A program made the position numbers and the translations under genes. Of a stretch of DNA of 8,539 nt, positions 1-6,151 are shown piece by piece. Below the pieces are notes generated by a model. The model was not told where the DNA came from and ran no database searches. It saw only the letters and a list, made by a program, of their open reading frames with translations. The first letter of the stretch is position 1, and every line of letters begins with the position of its first letter. The stretch is from Candidatus Muiribacterium halophilum (lineage in GTDB: Bacteria > Muiribacteriota > Muiribacteriia > Muiribacteriales > Muiribacteriaceae), in NCBI GenBank assembly GCA_023228995.1, contig JALOAD010000089.1, positions 1 through 8,539 on the forward strand. The letters are read 5' to 3'.

Positions 1-145
1 CTTTATTATCAGAATTGTTATTTGTTTCATGCTTTTTATCTTCATCATCAATAGGAGATTCCACATCAATAATAAGTTCAGAATAACCATTATCATCCTT
101 TTCCCAAGGATTTATATTTTTTTTATCATTATTTTTATCTTTCAT
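1..145 (-). CDS. hypothetical protein, N-terminal 48 residues only
   Basis: An open frame starts at ATG 145-143 and runs off the left edge, so only the first 48 codons are visible. I do not recognise it. The visible part is strongly charged and low in complexity (many D, K, E and N), with one more ordered stretch around residues 12-28 (NPWEKDDNGYSELIIDV). No signal peptide or membrane segment appears in what can be seen. A modest GGGA ribosome site lies about 10 nt upstream (157-160). The start is 37 bp after the stop of the radical SAM gene on the same strand, so it is probably the next gene of the same transcript. An Asn/Asp-Pro-Trp near the N terminus also occurs in HflK-like proteins, but that is far too little for a call. 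Confidence 0.6.
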   Translation of the reverse strand, partial: MKDKNNDKKNINPWEKDDNGYSELIIDVESPIDDEDKKHETNNNSDNK

Positions 146-182
146 AAACAAAATTTCCCATAAATATATTTTTGTTTTAACA

Positions 183-1415
183 TTACATCAAAGAAATATT
201 AACATATTTTTCTGTAACAATATCATAAACTGATTTGCCCAAAATATCTTTATCATCATTATCAAGAAAATTTGAATGCAATATCAATCTTGTAAAACTA
301 ACATTATTAAGGCTATTTATTATATCGGTCACTGTCAATAAACCATTACAGCTTATATTTCCACCAAAAGACATATTTTTAACAACATGAACTTTATCAA
401 AGCCAAATTTTTTAATAAAAAAATCTGCTGATAATTCTGAAACACATAAACATGAATTAACATCACAAAGAGCATCTTTAATTTCATAGAATTTTTTATA
501 ACTTAAATCCATATAAAGAAGCAAACCTGAACATTCATTTTCATTCTTTAATATTATTTTATTAAGAATTTCTTTATTTCTACGAATAGTAATTTCAGGA
601 TTTTTAAATTTTTTAATTATTTCAAATGAATGTTGAGAGCTAACAGGTTCAATACCATTTACACTTAATATTTCATCTTTAAATTTCAAATCAGCTTTTA
701 AAGCAGGACTATTAAGCAATATACCCTGAATAATAATTTTTGAATTTAAATTTGCAGGTTCAATAAGAACAGGGATTTTTTCTCTAATAGAATCAAGCGA
801 ATATGTCAATTTATTAGTATTTACACAAAGAATATCTTTTTTATTTTTATTAGAATATCCAGGCACAAAAACTCTAATAAATTGAGCATTATTTTCATGA
901 AGAAATTCAATTGTTTTTTTTAGATCTATAAAATCATCTTTAAACTCCAAAGCCACAATAGAGCCATTATATTTAATATTTTTTTTACCAAGACTAATTA
1001 CAGCATTTATAGCATTAGAGCTTTTATTATCATTCATTATAAAATTTCTAATTTCAGGATTGCTAGAATTAAGCGATATATTCATCTCAATATTAGGTAA
1101 AAAACTTAAAAATTCAATAGTTTTTTCGTTTAAATAAGCTCCACTTGTAGTAATAATAATTTTATTTTTATTATTTGAAAGAATATTTATTATATCTTCA
1201 ATACCTTTATAAATAAAAGGTTCACCTTCGTTAATTCTTGTCGCAGATTCACCAATTATAACTTCAGAATTAAAAATTTTTTGAGCTTTACTTATGCATT
1301 CAGAATAATCAAAAGTTTTTTTATATACAAGAATATCATCCCCATTCCCATTATGAGAACAAAAAACGCATTTATGCGGACAGCTTGAAGTCAGAGGAAA
1401 CACTACTGTCTTCAG
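183..1415 (-). CDS. radical SAM protein with internal PDZ domain and DUF512-like C-terminus
   Basis: Putative iron-sulfur radical S-adenosylmethionine enzyme, substrate unknown. Counting from the in-frame GTG at 1403, the cluster motif CPHKCVFC (CX3CX2C) has Cys8, Cys12 and Cys15. INEGEPF (57-63) matches the GGE segment of the SAM site. Residues about 105-180 resemble the radical SAM barrel of DUF512 proteins (SLNSSNPEIR, then a TIEFL helix). Residues about 217-288 look like a PDZ domain (IIIQGILLNSPALKADLKFKDEILSVNG). The end, with NMSFGGNISCNGLLTVTDII (343-362) and a later NFLD, resembles the DUF512 C-terminus. Known DUF512 proteins usually put PDZ first; here it sits between the other two domains. 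Cys313, Cys318 and Cys320 are extra. I chose CTG 1415 as start because an AGAGGT ribosome site lies 7 nt before it, the CTG overlaps the tonB stop as CTGA, and it adds KTVV, completing the first beta strand. From CTG the protein is 410 aa. GTG 1403 (406 aa) is the alternative; there is no ATG. The biochemical role is unknown. Confidence 0.85.
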   Translation of the reverse strand: MKTVVFPLTSSCPHKCVFCSHNGNGDDILVYKKTFDYSECISKAQKIFNSEVIIGESATRINEGEPFIYKGIEDIINILSNNKNKIIITTSGAYLNEKTIEFLSFLPNIEMNISLNSSNPEIRNFIMNDNKSSNAINAVISLGKKNIKYNGSIVALEFKDDFIDLKKTIEFLHENNAQFIRVFVPGYSNKNKKDILCVNTNKLTYSLDSIREKIPVLIEPANLNSKIIIQGILLNSPALKADLKFKDEILSVNGIEPVSSQHSFEIIKKFKNPEITIRRNKEILNKIILKNENECSGLLLYMDLSYKKFYEIKDALCDVNSCLCVSELSADFFIKKFGFDKVHVVKNMSFGGNISCNGLLTVTDIINSLNNVSFTRLILHSNFLDNDDKDILGKSVYDIVTEKYVNISLM

Positions 1416-2323
1416 TTTTTTACCTCTAATCTATAAATAATTGTTACAAGAATAGTACTTTTTAAAGATTCATCATTTAATTTAAGAGGAATAAAAACCC
1501 ATTTTCTGACACTTTCAGCAGTATGAGCTATTAATTCAGATGGAATATTAGCCTGATATTTAACAATAGACTCAACTATACCGTTTTTATTAAGATCAAG
1601 TTTAAACTTTACATAACCCTCAAAACCAGAATCAATTGCCCATGAAGGATATTCAGGAGTAACAAAACTTAATAATTTAGGAATTTCCTTATTATCATTG
1701 TTAAAACTTTCAATTTCAAAATTAATATTTTCTGGAGCTTGTTCAATATCTTCCATAAATTTTTCATCTTGTATATCAATATCAAAAAAATCTTTGGAAT
1801 TATCACTCAAAATATCTATTTTTTCTTTTTTAATAAGAAGTTCAGGAGGAATAATATTTTTTTTAATATTAGTATCTTTGGAATCAATAAGAGCAATTTC
1901 TTTTTGAGGATTAATAACATCACTCTGAACAGTCTTTTTTTCAAAAACAGGTTCTGGAAGATTAAATTTTTCTTTTTCAATATTAACGATTTTATCTAAA
2001 GCACGCTTTTCAATATTAACTTTTTGAGGATTAATCTGTTTTTTTTCAATAACTTTTTTTTCAATAATTACTTTTTCTTCTTTTTTTTCAGGAATATCTC
2101 TAAGTTTTTTCTTAATATTTGCAACATCAGCCATAACATTATCTTTTTGAATTTCATGATTAAGCATTACAGGCTGAATAAAAACATATTGAGGTTTTTT
2201 TTCTTTAAGTCTTATATCTAAAGAAATAATATCATCAATAACAAGAAACAGCATAAGATGTATCATAATTGAGCTTAAAAGAGGAAGTATTTTCTCTTTA
2301 TTATCAAAATTAAATCTCTTCAA
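1412..2323 (-). CDS. tonB: TonB energy transducer
   Basis: Inner-membrane-anchored periplasmic protein that passes proton-motive energy from ExbB/ExbD to outer-membrane receptors. Length is 303 aa, a usual size for TonB. After a short cytoplasmic tail comes one membrane segment at about residues 13-33, containing S18-I-M-I-H22. This is the SxxxH spacing found in the E. coli TonB anchor (S16/H20), needed for coupling to ExbB/ExbD. Residues about 55-215 form a long linker rich in Lys, Glu, Ile and Asn. It has few prolines compared with the EP/KP spacer of classical TonB. The C-terminal domain, about 218-301, has the family signature TPEYPSWAIDSGFEGYVKF and ends in a hydrophobic strand. The start is TTG (2323-2321), preceded by GAGGAG at 7 nt. 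It lies 14 bp inside the end of exbD, so translation is probably coupled. No tolB or pal is visible, which favours TonB over TolA. Confidence 0.93.
   Translation of the reverse strand: MKRFNFDNKEKILPLLSSIMIHLMLFLVIDDIISLDIRLKEKKPQYVFIQPVMLNHEIQKDNVMADVANIKKKLRDIPEKKEEKVIIEKKVIEKKQINPQKVNIEKRALDKIVNIEKEKFNLPEPVFEKKTVQSDVINPQKEIALIDSKDTNIKKNIIPPELLIKKEKIDILSDNSKDFFDIDIQDEKFMEDIEQAPENINFEIESFNNDNKEIPKLLSFVTPEYPSWAIDSGFEGYVKFKLDLNKNGIVESIVKYQANIPSELIAHTAESVRKWVFIPLKLNDESLKSTILVTIIYRLEVKN
1413..1427 (-). promoter_or_regulatory. ribosome binding site and probable CTG start of the radical SAM gene
   Basis: On the minus strand AGAGGT (1427-1422) is followed by six A and then CTG (1415-1413), a near-ideal spacing of 7 nt after the GG. 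The CTG overlaps the tonB stop TGA (1414-1412) as CTGA, the same geometry as the common ATGA stop-start overlap. The only other usual start in this frame before the Cys motif is GTG 1403, which is 19 nt from this site and has only a weak GAAG of its own. The reading frame is closed upstream by TAG at 1433-1431. Confidence 0.55.
1901..2035 (-). repeat. short direct repeats inside the tonB linker
   Basis: Two pairs of exact direct repeats lie in the part of tonB encoding the periplasmic linker. The 15-mer TTTTTGAGGATTAAT (plus strand) occurs at 1901-1915 and 2021-2035, exactly 120 bp (40 codons) apart, and both copies encode INPQK (residues 97-101 and 137-141). The 14-mer TTTTCAATATTAAC occurs at 1974-1987 and 2007-2020, 33 bp (11 codons) apart, and both encode VNIEK. 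The spacings are multiples of three, so recombination or slippage between copies would lengthen or shorten the linker in frame. This may be a trace of how the linker grew. Confidence 0.7.
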
Positions 2324-2738
2324 TTTGACTCTCCTCTTCAGGATTTGTAGCGATTGCTATTGATTTAGCACCAAGTTTAAGTACACTACTCATTATATGA
2401 ACAATATCACCATGTACTGTATTTTTATCACCACTAATTATAACTGTTTTAGTTGTACTTTCTTCAATTGCAACTGATATTACTTTGTCAAAATTTTCAT
2501 TTATCATTCTACCATGATAAAAAATATCACCATTTTTAGTTATCTTAAGCTTTAATTCTTCTTGAACATCAAGGTTTTTTATACCACCTTGAGGAAGATC
2601 AATCTTAATTCCAGCATCAAGAGTAACAAAAGTAGTACTTAACATAAAAAATATTAGAAGCAGAAAAACAACATCTGTCATAGCAACGCTTTCAATACTA
2701 AGCGAAATATTCCTTCTTCTCTTTTTTAATCTATCCAT
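2310..2738 (-). CDS. exbD: ExbD/TolR-type biopolymer transport protein
   Basis: Part of the proton-driven motor ExbB-ExbD that energises TonB in the inner membrane. Length is 142 aa, normal for ExbD. A positively charged cytoplasmic start (KKRRR, 5-9) is followed by one membrane helix at about residues 20-38. It carries the motif MTDVVFLLLIFFML, in which Asp22 is the proton-binding aspartate of the family (D25 in E. coli ExbD). The periplasmic domain includes the usual IKIDLPQ strand and the ISGDKNTVHGDIVHIM segment (VxxADxxxxYxxVV-like). The gene starts at ATG 2738, 6 bp after the exbB stop, with a GGGAG ribosome site formed by the last codons of exbB. Its end overlaps tonB by 14 bp. TolR is the close alternative; the adjacent TonB-type gene decides for ExbD. 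Confidence 0.92.
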   Translation of the reverse strand: MDRLKKRRRNISLSIESVAMTDVVFLLLIFFMLSTTFVTLDAGIKIDLPQGGIKNLDVQEELKLKITKNGDIFYHGRMINENFDKVISVAIEESTTKTVIISGDKNTVHGDIVHIMSSVLKLGAKSIAIATNPEEESQIEEI

Positions 2739-2744
2739 TAATAA

Positions 2745-3347
2745 TTACTCCCTATCCAAAATACTTATAATTTCCATACTTCGTTTTTCAATTTCAATAA
2801 GAAATCTATCTATTCTGTTTATAAGATAATTATATACAACAAAAGTAGGTATAGCTATAAACAAACCAGAAGCCGTAGTAATAAGAGCTTCTGCAATACC
2901 ACCAGCAAGAGCAGTAGGATTATTTCCAAGACCTTGAGATGCAACAACAGCAAAAGATTTAATCATACCAGTAACTGTGCCAAGAAATCCAAGAAGTGGA
3001 GCAATTTGTGCAACAGTACCAAGAGCCATGACATTTTTTTCAAGTGCTGGTAATTCTTCAAGTGAAGCCTGTTCAATAGAACTTTTTATAGTATCTTTAC
3101 TTTTACTAAAATTCTGAATTCCAGCAAGAAGTATTCTTGAAAGAGGTGTATCAGCTCTTTTACAAGTATGAATTGCAAGATCAACTTTACCAGTTTCCAT
3201 TACTTCACGAATTCTAGCCATAAGTGATTCACTGTCAATTTTTATTTTTTTAAGAAACATTAATCTCTCTATAAATATAGTAACCGCTATAATAGAACAA
3301 ATAACCAACGGCACCATCATAAATCCGCCTTTTAATAAAATATCCAT
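2745..3347 (-). CDS. exbB: ExbB/MotA/TolQ-type proton channel protein
   Basis: Inner-membrane proton channel subunit that works with ExbD to energise TonB. Length is 200 aa, typical of the short three-helix ExbB type. The first helix is at about residues 9-28. The two family-defining helices are at about 108-132 (IAPLLGFLGTVTGMI) and 148-175 (GGIAEALITTASGLFIAIP). Glu153 or its neighbours on the third helix, together with Thr157/Thr158, correspond to the channel residues of the family. A cytoplasmic loop at about 30-105 separates helices one and two, as expected. Start ATG 3347 has a strong GGAGG (3354-3358) 6 nt upstream. It follows the receptor gene by 61 bp and leads directly into exbD and tonB. 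TolQ is the alternative, less likely given the neighbours. Confidence 0.93.
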   Translation of the reverse strand: MDILLKGGFMMVPLVICSIIAVTIFIERLMFLKKIKIDSESLMARIREVMETGKVDLAIHTCKRADTPLSRILLAGIQNFSKSKDTIKSSIEQASLEELPALEKNVMALGTVAQIAPLLGFLGTVTGMIKSFAVVASQGLGNNPTALAGGIAEALITTASGLFIAIPTFVVYNYLINRIDRFLIEIEKRSMEIISILDRE

Positions 3348-3408
3348 TTATTTCCTCCGTTTATTGTTTATTACTTTTTTAATTCAAATAATGTTACAAA
3401 GTAAAACT
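3348..3408 (-). other. receptor-exbB intergenic gap
   Basis: This 61-bp gap holds the strong exbB ribosome site GGAGG (3354-3358). It also contains an AT-only-rich inverted repeat, TTACTTT (3371-3377) and AAAGTAA (3398-3404), with a 20-nt loop. The stem is short and not followed by a convincing U run in the transcribed direction, so I see no terminator. I also see no clear -35/-10 pair. The gap most likely lies inside one transcript. Confidence 0.4.
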
Positions 3409-4968
3409 TTAAAGATTAAAAGAAAAAGCAAGATTAATTCTTCTTTCTTCTTCAGAATAACCAGGAATCATAAAATAATCCTTATCCATTAAATTAAGAA
3501 TATCAATTCTAAAATTCATTTTTTCATCAATTTTATTATCCATTGATAAGTTTACAAGAACATACCCATCATTTTCAACACCTAAACCATCTTTATATTT
3601 ACCGGTGAACACAGCTTCAGCTAAAAACACTGTATCATTATTATAATTGTGTCTATATAACACTTTCCAGTCATTTTCATTAACAAAAGGAATATTACCA
3701 TCCCAGTTATTATGATTATAAAAGAGTTTTAAAGTCCTGTCACCTCTGAGTTTTGTTTCAGTTGAGAAATTAATAAAAAAATTATCAACCGAACCTGTAT
3801 AAGCTGGTAAAAGTGCTCGGTCATTAGGAGTAATTTTTGAATAATAAAGTTTATTATCAACTGATTCATTACCAATTTTTATATTAAAATCTAAATCTTT
3901 ATAATCAAAATCATGTGCAATACTTATAAAATCACTTGTTTCACCAATAAGTTTTCTTGTAACAGGTAATCTTACAATATATTTTTGATTTTCAGCAAAA
4001 AAAACATCTTCATAACTAAGAGGAGTATATTTTTTACCAAATTCATATTTAGTAATTTTATCATTTTTTTGATATTTTGAATAAGTAACACTAAGAGAAG
4101 CTTCATCATCGTCATCAGAATTATAAACTCCGAGATTTGTTAATACAGAATAATCTTTTCTAATAATATTAAGATTAAATTCCATGTCAAATCTATCATT
4201 ATCAATTTTTCCGCCAATATAATCAAGTGAATCTGTTTTTAATCCAAGCATTATATCGACAAAAGAACTTTCTGAAAGATCAATCTGAGTATAAGCTTTT
4301 CCTTCAAATATAGAATTTTTAAATAAATCATTATAACCACCCAAAAAAGTTGAATCTATATCTTTTTTTATATTAGCAATTCTGCCAAAAAAATTCCATT
4401 CTCTAAAAGGTGCAAAAAATACATTTGCTTTAAGATCAAAACCTTTTTCTTCAACATAATAAGAATTATTTAAAACAGCATCAGAACCAGCCAGTTTTTC
4501 TTCTTTATCATAAAAAGAACTTTCAGTTGAAAAAGAAATATTATCCCATATATCATCATATTCAAATTCAAACATCTTTGATTTTTTCTTTCCATTAATC
4601 TTTTCAACATCATCTGAAAGAAATTCTATTTTACCGCTCCATAAATAATTAATATTTTTTTCTGAATAATTAACAAAAAAATCGTTTTTTGAATCATCAC
4701 CTATAACAACACTTGCAAAAGCAGATCTTTCTATAACATCAGGAGCAAGCACTTGTGATATTTTTTGTTTACTATCTAAATTTGCACCTTTGTAATCAAT
4801 ATCAATACCTTCTTTTTCTCCAATCTGAGTTTTGCTTTTATTTTCAAGCATACTCGAATTTATACTTCCGCTAACATCAGTTACTTCAATAGAACCAAGA
4901 TCAAATTCTTCTCCAAAAGAATTAAGGATAAATAAAAATACAGCAAATAATACAACAACTTTTTTCAT
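3409..4968 (-). CDS. TonB-dependent outer-membrane receptor-like barrel, plug apparently reduced or absent
   Basis: Outer-membrane beta barrel predicted to import a ligand using TonB energy; ligand unknown. Residues 1-19 form a Sec signal peptide (lysines at 2-3, hydrophobic core, cleavage likely after SFG). The mature protein opens with EEFDLGSIEVTDVSG, which fits a TonB box around SIEVTD (26-31). From about residue 96 there are many alternating strands with aromatic residues. The end, LNLMDKDYFMIPGY (491-504) then RINLAFSFNL, matches the last two strands of TonB-dependent receptors. At 519 aa it is short for the family (commonly 600-900). Residues 35-95 lack the usual plug signatures: no IRG block, no LIDGVP-like segment and no IEVxRGP...YG ending. 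The stretch is Lys/Glu/Asp-rich instead. It starts with ATGA overlap on the kinase stop, with GGAGG 7 nt upstream, and precedes exbB by 61 bp. A plain porin-like barrel is the alternative, but the TonB box and neighbours argue against it. Confidence 0.8.
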   Translation of the reverse strand: MKKVVVLFAVFLFILNSFGEEFDLGSIEVTDVSGSINSSMLENKSKTQIGEKEGIDIDYKGANLDSKQKISQVLAPDVIERSAFASVVIGDDSKNDFFVNYSEKNINYLWSGKIEFLSDDVEKINGKKKSKMFEFEYDDIWDNISFSTESSFYDKEEKLAGSDAVLNNSYYVEEKGFDLKANVFFAPFREWNFFGRIANIKKDIDSTFLGGYNDLFKNSIFEGKAYTQIDLSESSFVDIMLGLKTDSLDYIGGKIDNDRFDMEFNLNIIRKDYSVLTNLGVYNSDDDDEASLSVTYSKYQKNDKITKYEFGKKYTPLSYEDVFFAENQKYIVRLPVTRKLIGETSDFISIAHDFDYKDLDFNIKIGNESVDNKLYYSKITPNDRALLPAYTGSVDNFFINFSTETKLRGDRTLKLFYNHNNWDGNIPFVNENDWKVLYRHNYNNDTVFLAEAVFTGKYKDGLGVENDGYVLVNLSMDNKIDEKMNFRIDILNLMDKDYFMIPGYSEEERRINLAFSFNL

Positions 4969-4980
4969 TTACTTTCCTCC
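4965..4980 (-). promoter_or_regulatory. ATGA overlap and ribosome site coupling kinase and receptor
   Basis: The receptor start ATG (4968-4966) overlaps the kinase stop TGA (4967-4965). A perfect GGAGG (4980-4976), 7 nt before the ATG, is formed by the last codons of the kinase gene. This arrangement usually gives translational coupling, so the two proteins are probably made together. Confidence 0.8.
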
Positions 4981-6119
4981 ACTAGATTTATAAAAAATTT
5001 ATTATTACCAAAACCACCTGGTTTTATTATTATTTCTCTATCATCAATATTAATAAGAGGAATACCAGTATCAACAATATTTGAAATCTTAAAAAAATAC
5101 TTATCAATCCCTCTAATGCATGAATATGCAGTACTTCCACCTGAAAGAACTATTCTAGGACTTAGACTATAAGTTCTTTTAAACAATTCAACAATTTTTT
5201 GGTCAAGCTCATGTTTAATATTTTCATTTAAAAGTCTTTCTGTAAAAACAGCAATATTTTTTCCAAACAAAAGTTTTTTAATAATTTCATGAATTTTTAG
5301 CTCAAAATAAGAATTATCCTCAATAAATCTAATATTATCGATTATAATCTTATCAATATTAATATTTTTAATAAGTTTTTCATTTATCGAATTAAGACTA
5401 CCACATATAAAATATGTCTGCAAAGAAATAAGTGGAGAAAAATCAGTTTTCTCCCTATAACCAGCTTGTTTCAAAATAAAATATGAAAGTGCAGCTGAAG
5501 CTGCAATGGTAATATCTGTAGTTTTAACTTTTTTTAAAATTACATTTGCAATACGAATAAGGTCATGATTATCTTTGCACTCAAATCCAAAAAAACAATT
5601 TTGCATATTTTCAGGAAATTCAAAATCAGCATTATTAACATAAAAATAATTATATCCCTCAGGACAATAATTTTCAATATTATCACTAATAGGAATATTT
5701 TTAGAAATATTAACATACTCAGTTTCACAAAGAGCTATATCATTTACTTTAAGAATTCCATTCTCAATTTTTCTATTCATTTCAGGAAATGCAGGAACAA
5801 AAAAAACAGGTGCATTATTTCTTTTTTGACAAACTATTTCAAGTTCAACTAAAACATTACCTCTTAAGGTAGAATCTATTTTTTTATAAACAATTTTTTT
5901 GCTTTTAAATGCTTCCGAAAAATTCTCAAGTACTTCATTCAATTTATCTTTATCCATATCTCTTGATTCTGTATCAAAAATAACAGGCATATTATCCTTA
6001 AGATTTCTTACACTTGTTGAAATATAGACATCATCAAAAAATTTTCTTATTTGAACACCAGTATCACCAGCTCCTGTAAGGTCATCAGCAATAAAAATAA
6101 AATCCTTAATAAAATCCAT
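4965..6119 (-). CDS. four-carbon acid sugar kinase family protein (DUF1537)
   Basis: Cytoplasmic ATP-dependent kinase of the family that phosphorylates four-carbon sugar acids such as threonate and erythronate (OtnK/DtnK type); the exact substrate is not readable from sequence. The N-terminal substrate domain shows IADDLTGAGDTG (10-21), FDTESRD (48-54), YKKIDSTLRGN (78-88) and PAFPEMNR (109-116). The C-terminal nucleotide domain shows FICGSLNSINEKLI (237-250), LSGGSTAY (325-332), DTGIPL (350-355) and IIKPGGFGNN (364-373). Length 384 aa is slightly short for the family (about 400-430). Two oddities: the usual GGDT/GGET reads GGST, and the usual GSAG-like segment reads AASAAL (206-211). The usual partners, a PdxA-type dehydrogenase and an aldolase-like decarboxylase, are not nearby. 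The start ATG 6119 has GAGAGGG just upstream. An 87-bp gap with a hairpin and palindrome separates it from pyrG, while it overlaps the receptor gene downstream. Confidence 0.85.
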   Translation of the reverse strand: MDFIKDFIFIADDLTGAGDTGVQIRKFFDDVYISTSVRNLKDNMPVIFDTESRDMDKDKLNEVLENFSEAFKSKKIVYKKIDSTLRGNVLVELEIVCQKRNNAPVFFVPAFPEMNRKIENGILKVNDIALCETEYVNISKNIPISDNIENYCPEGYNYFYVNNADFEFPENMQNCFFGFECKDNHDLIRIANVILKKVKTTDITIAASAALSYFILKQAGYREKTDFSPLISLQTYFICGSLNSINEKLIKNINIDKIIIDNIRFIEDNSYFELKIHEIIKKLLFGKNIAVFTERLLNENIKHELDQKIVELFKRTYSLSPRIVLSGGSTAYSCIRGIDKYFFKISNIVDTGIPLINIDDREIIIKPGGFGNNKFFINLVEESK

Positions 6120-6130
6120 AAAACCCTCTC

Positions 6131-6146
6131 GTTTTACTTGTAAAAC
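6131..6146. promoter_or_regulatory. perfect palindrome next to the kinase ribosome site (candidate operator or RNA hairpin)
   Basis: GTTTTAC-TT-GTAAAAC is a perfect 7+7 inverted repeat with a 2-bp centre. It lies 11 bp before the kinase ATG, with its near edge about 3 nt from the GAGAGGG ribosome site. As DNA it has the form of an operator for a dimeric repressor. As minus-strand RNA it could fold into a 6-7 bp hairpin close to the ribosome site. I cannot assign a regulator; none is encoded in the window. Confidence 0.45.
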
Positions 6147-6151
6147 TTGCT

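Noticed and set aside
146-177. Inverted repeat AAACAAAA / TTTTGTTT before the partial gene
   Set aside because: It has 8-bp arms with almost only A-T pairs and a 16-nt loop. This is too weak in such AT-rich DNA to call a terminator.
2039-2088. Three 8-base A-runs in tonB as a phase-variation switch
   Set aside because: Runs of 8 also occur elsewhere in the window (914-921, 1857-1864), as expected at this base composition, and the tonB frame is intact. Switching is not supported.
1698-2221. Three overlapping plus-strand open frames rich in Phe, Asn, Ile and Ser
   Set aside because: They are antisense to the Lys/Glu/Ile-rich tonB linker. Their composition is what the complement of A-rich codons gives, and they have no ribosome site or recognisable domain.
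1412-3347. Tol-Pal (TolQ-TolR-TolA) instead of ExbB-ExbD-TonB
   Set aside because: The third gene has a TonB-type C-terminal domain and SxxxH anchor, there is no TolB or Pal, and a TonB-box barrel lies directly upstream.
3371-3404. Inverted repeat between the receptor gene and exbB as a terminator
   Set aside because: It has a 7-bp AT-rich stem, a 20-nt loop and no good U tract. More likely chance.
5540-5852. Short open frames on both strands inside the kinase gene
   Set aside because: They lie entirely within a gene with clear family motifs, and their products are low-complexity Ile/Leu/Phe/Asn strings.
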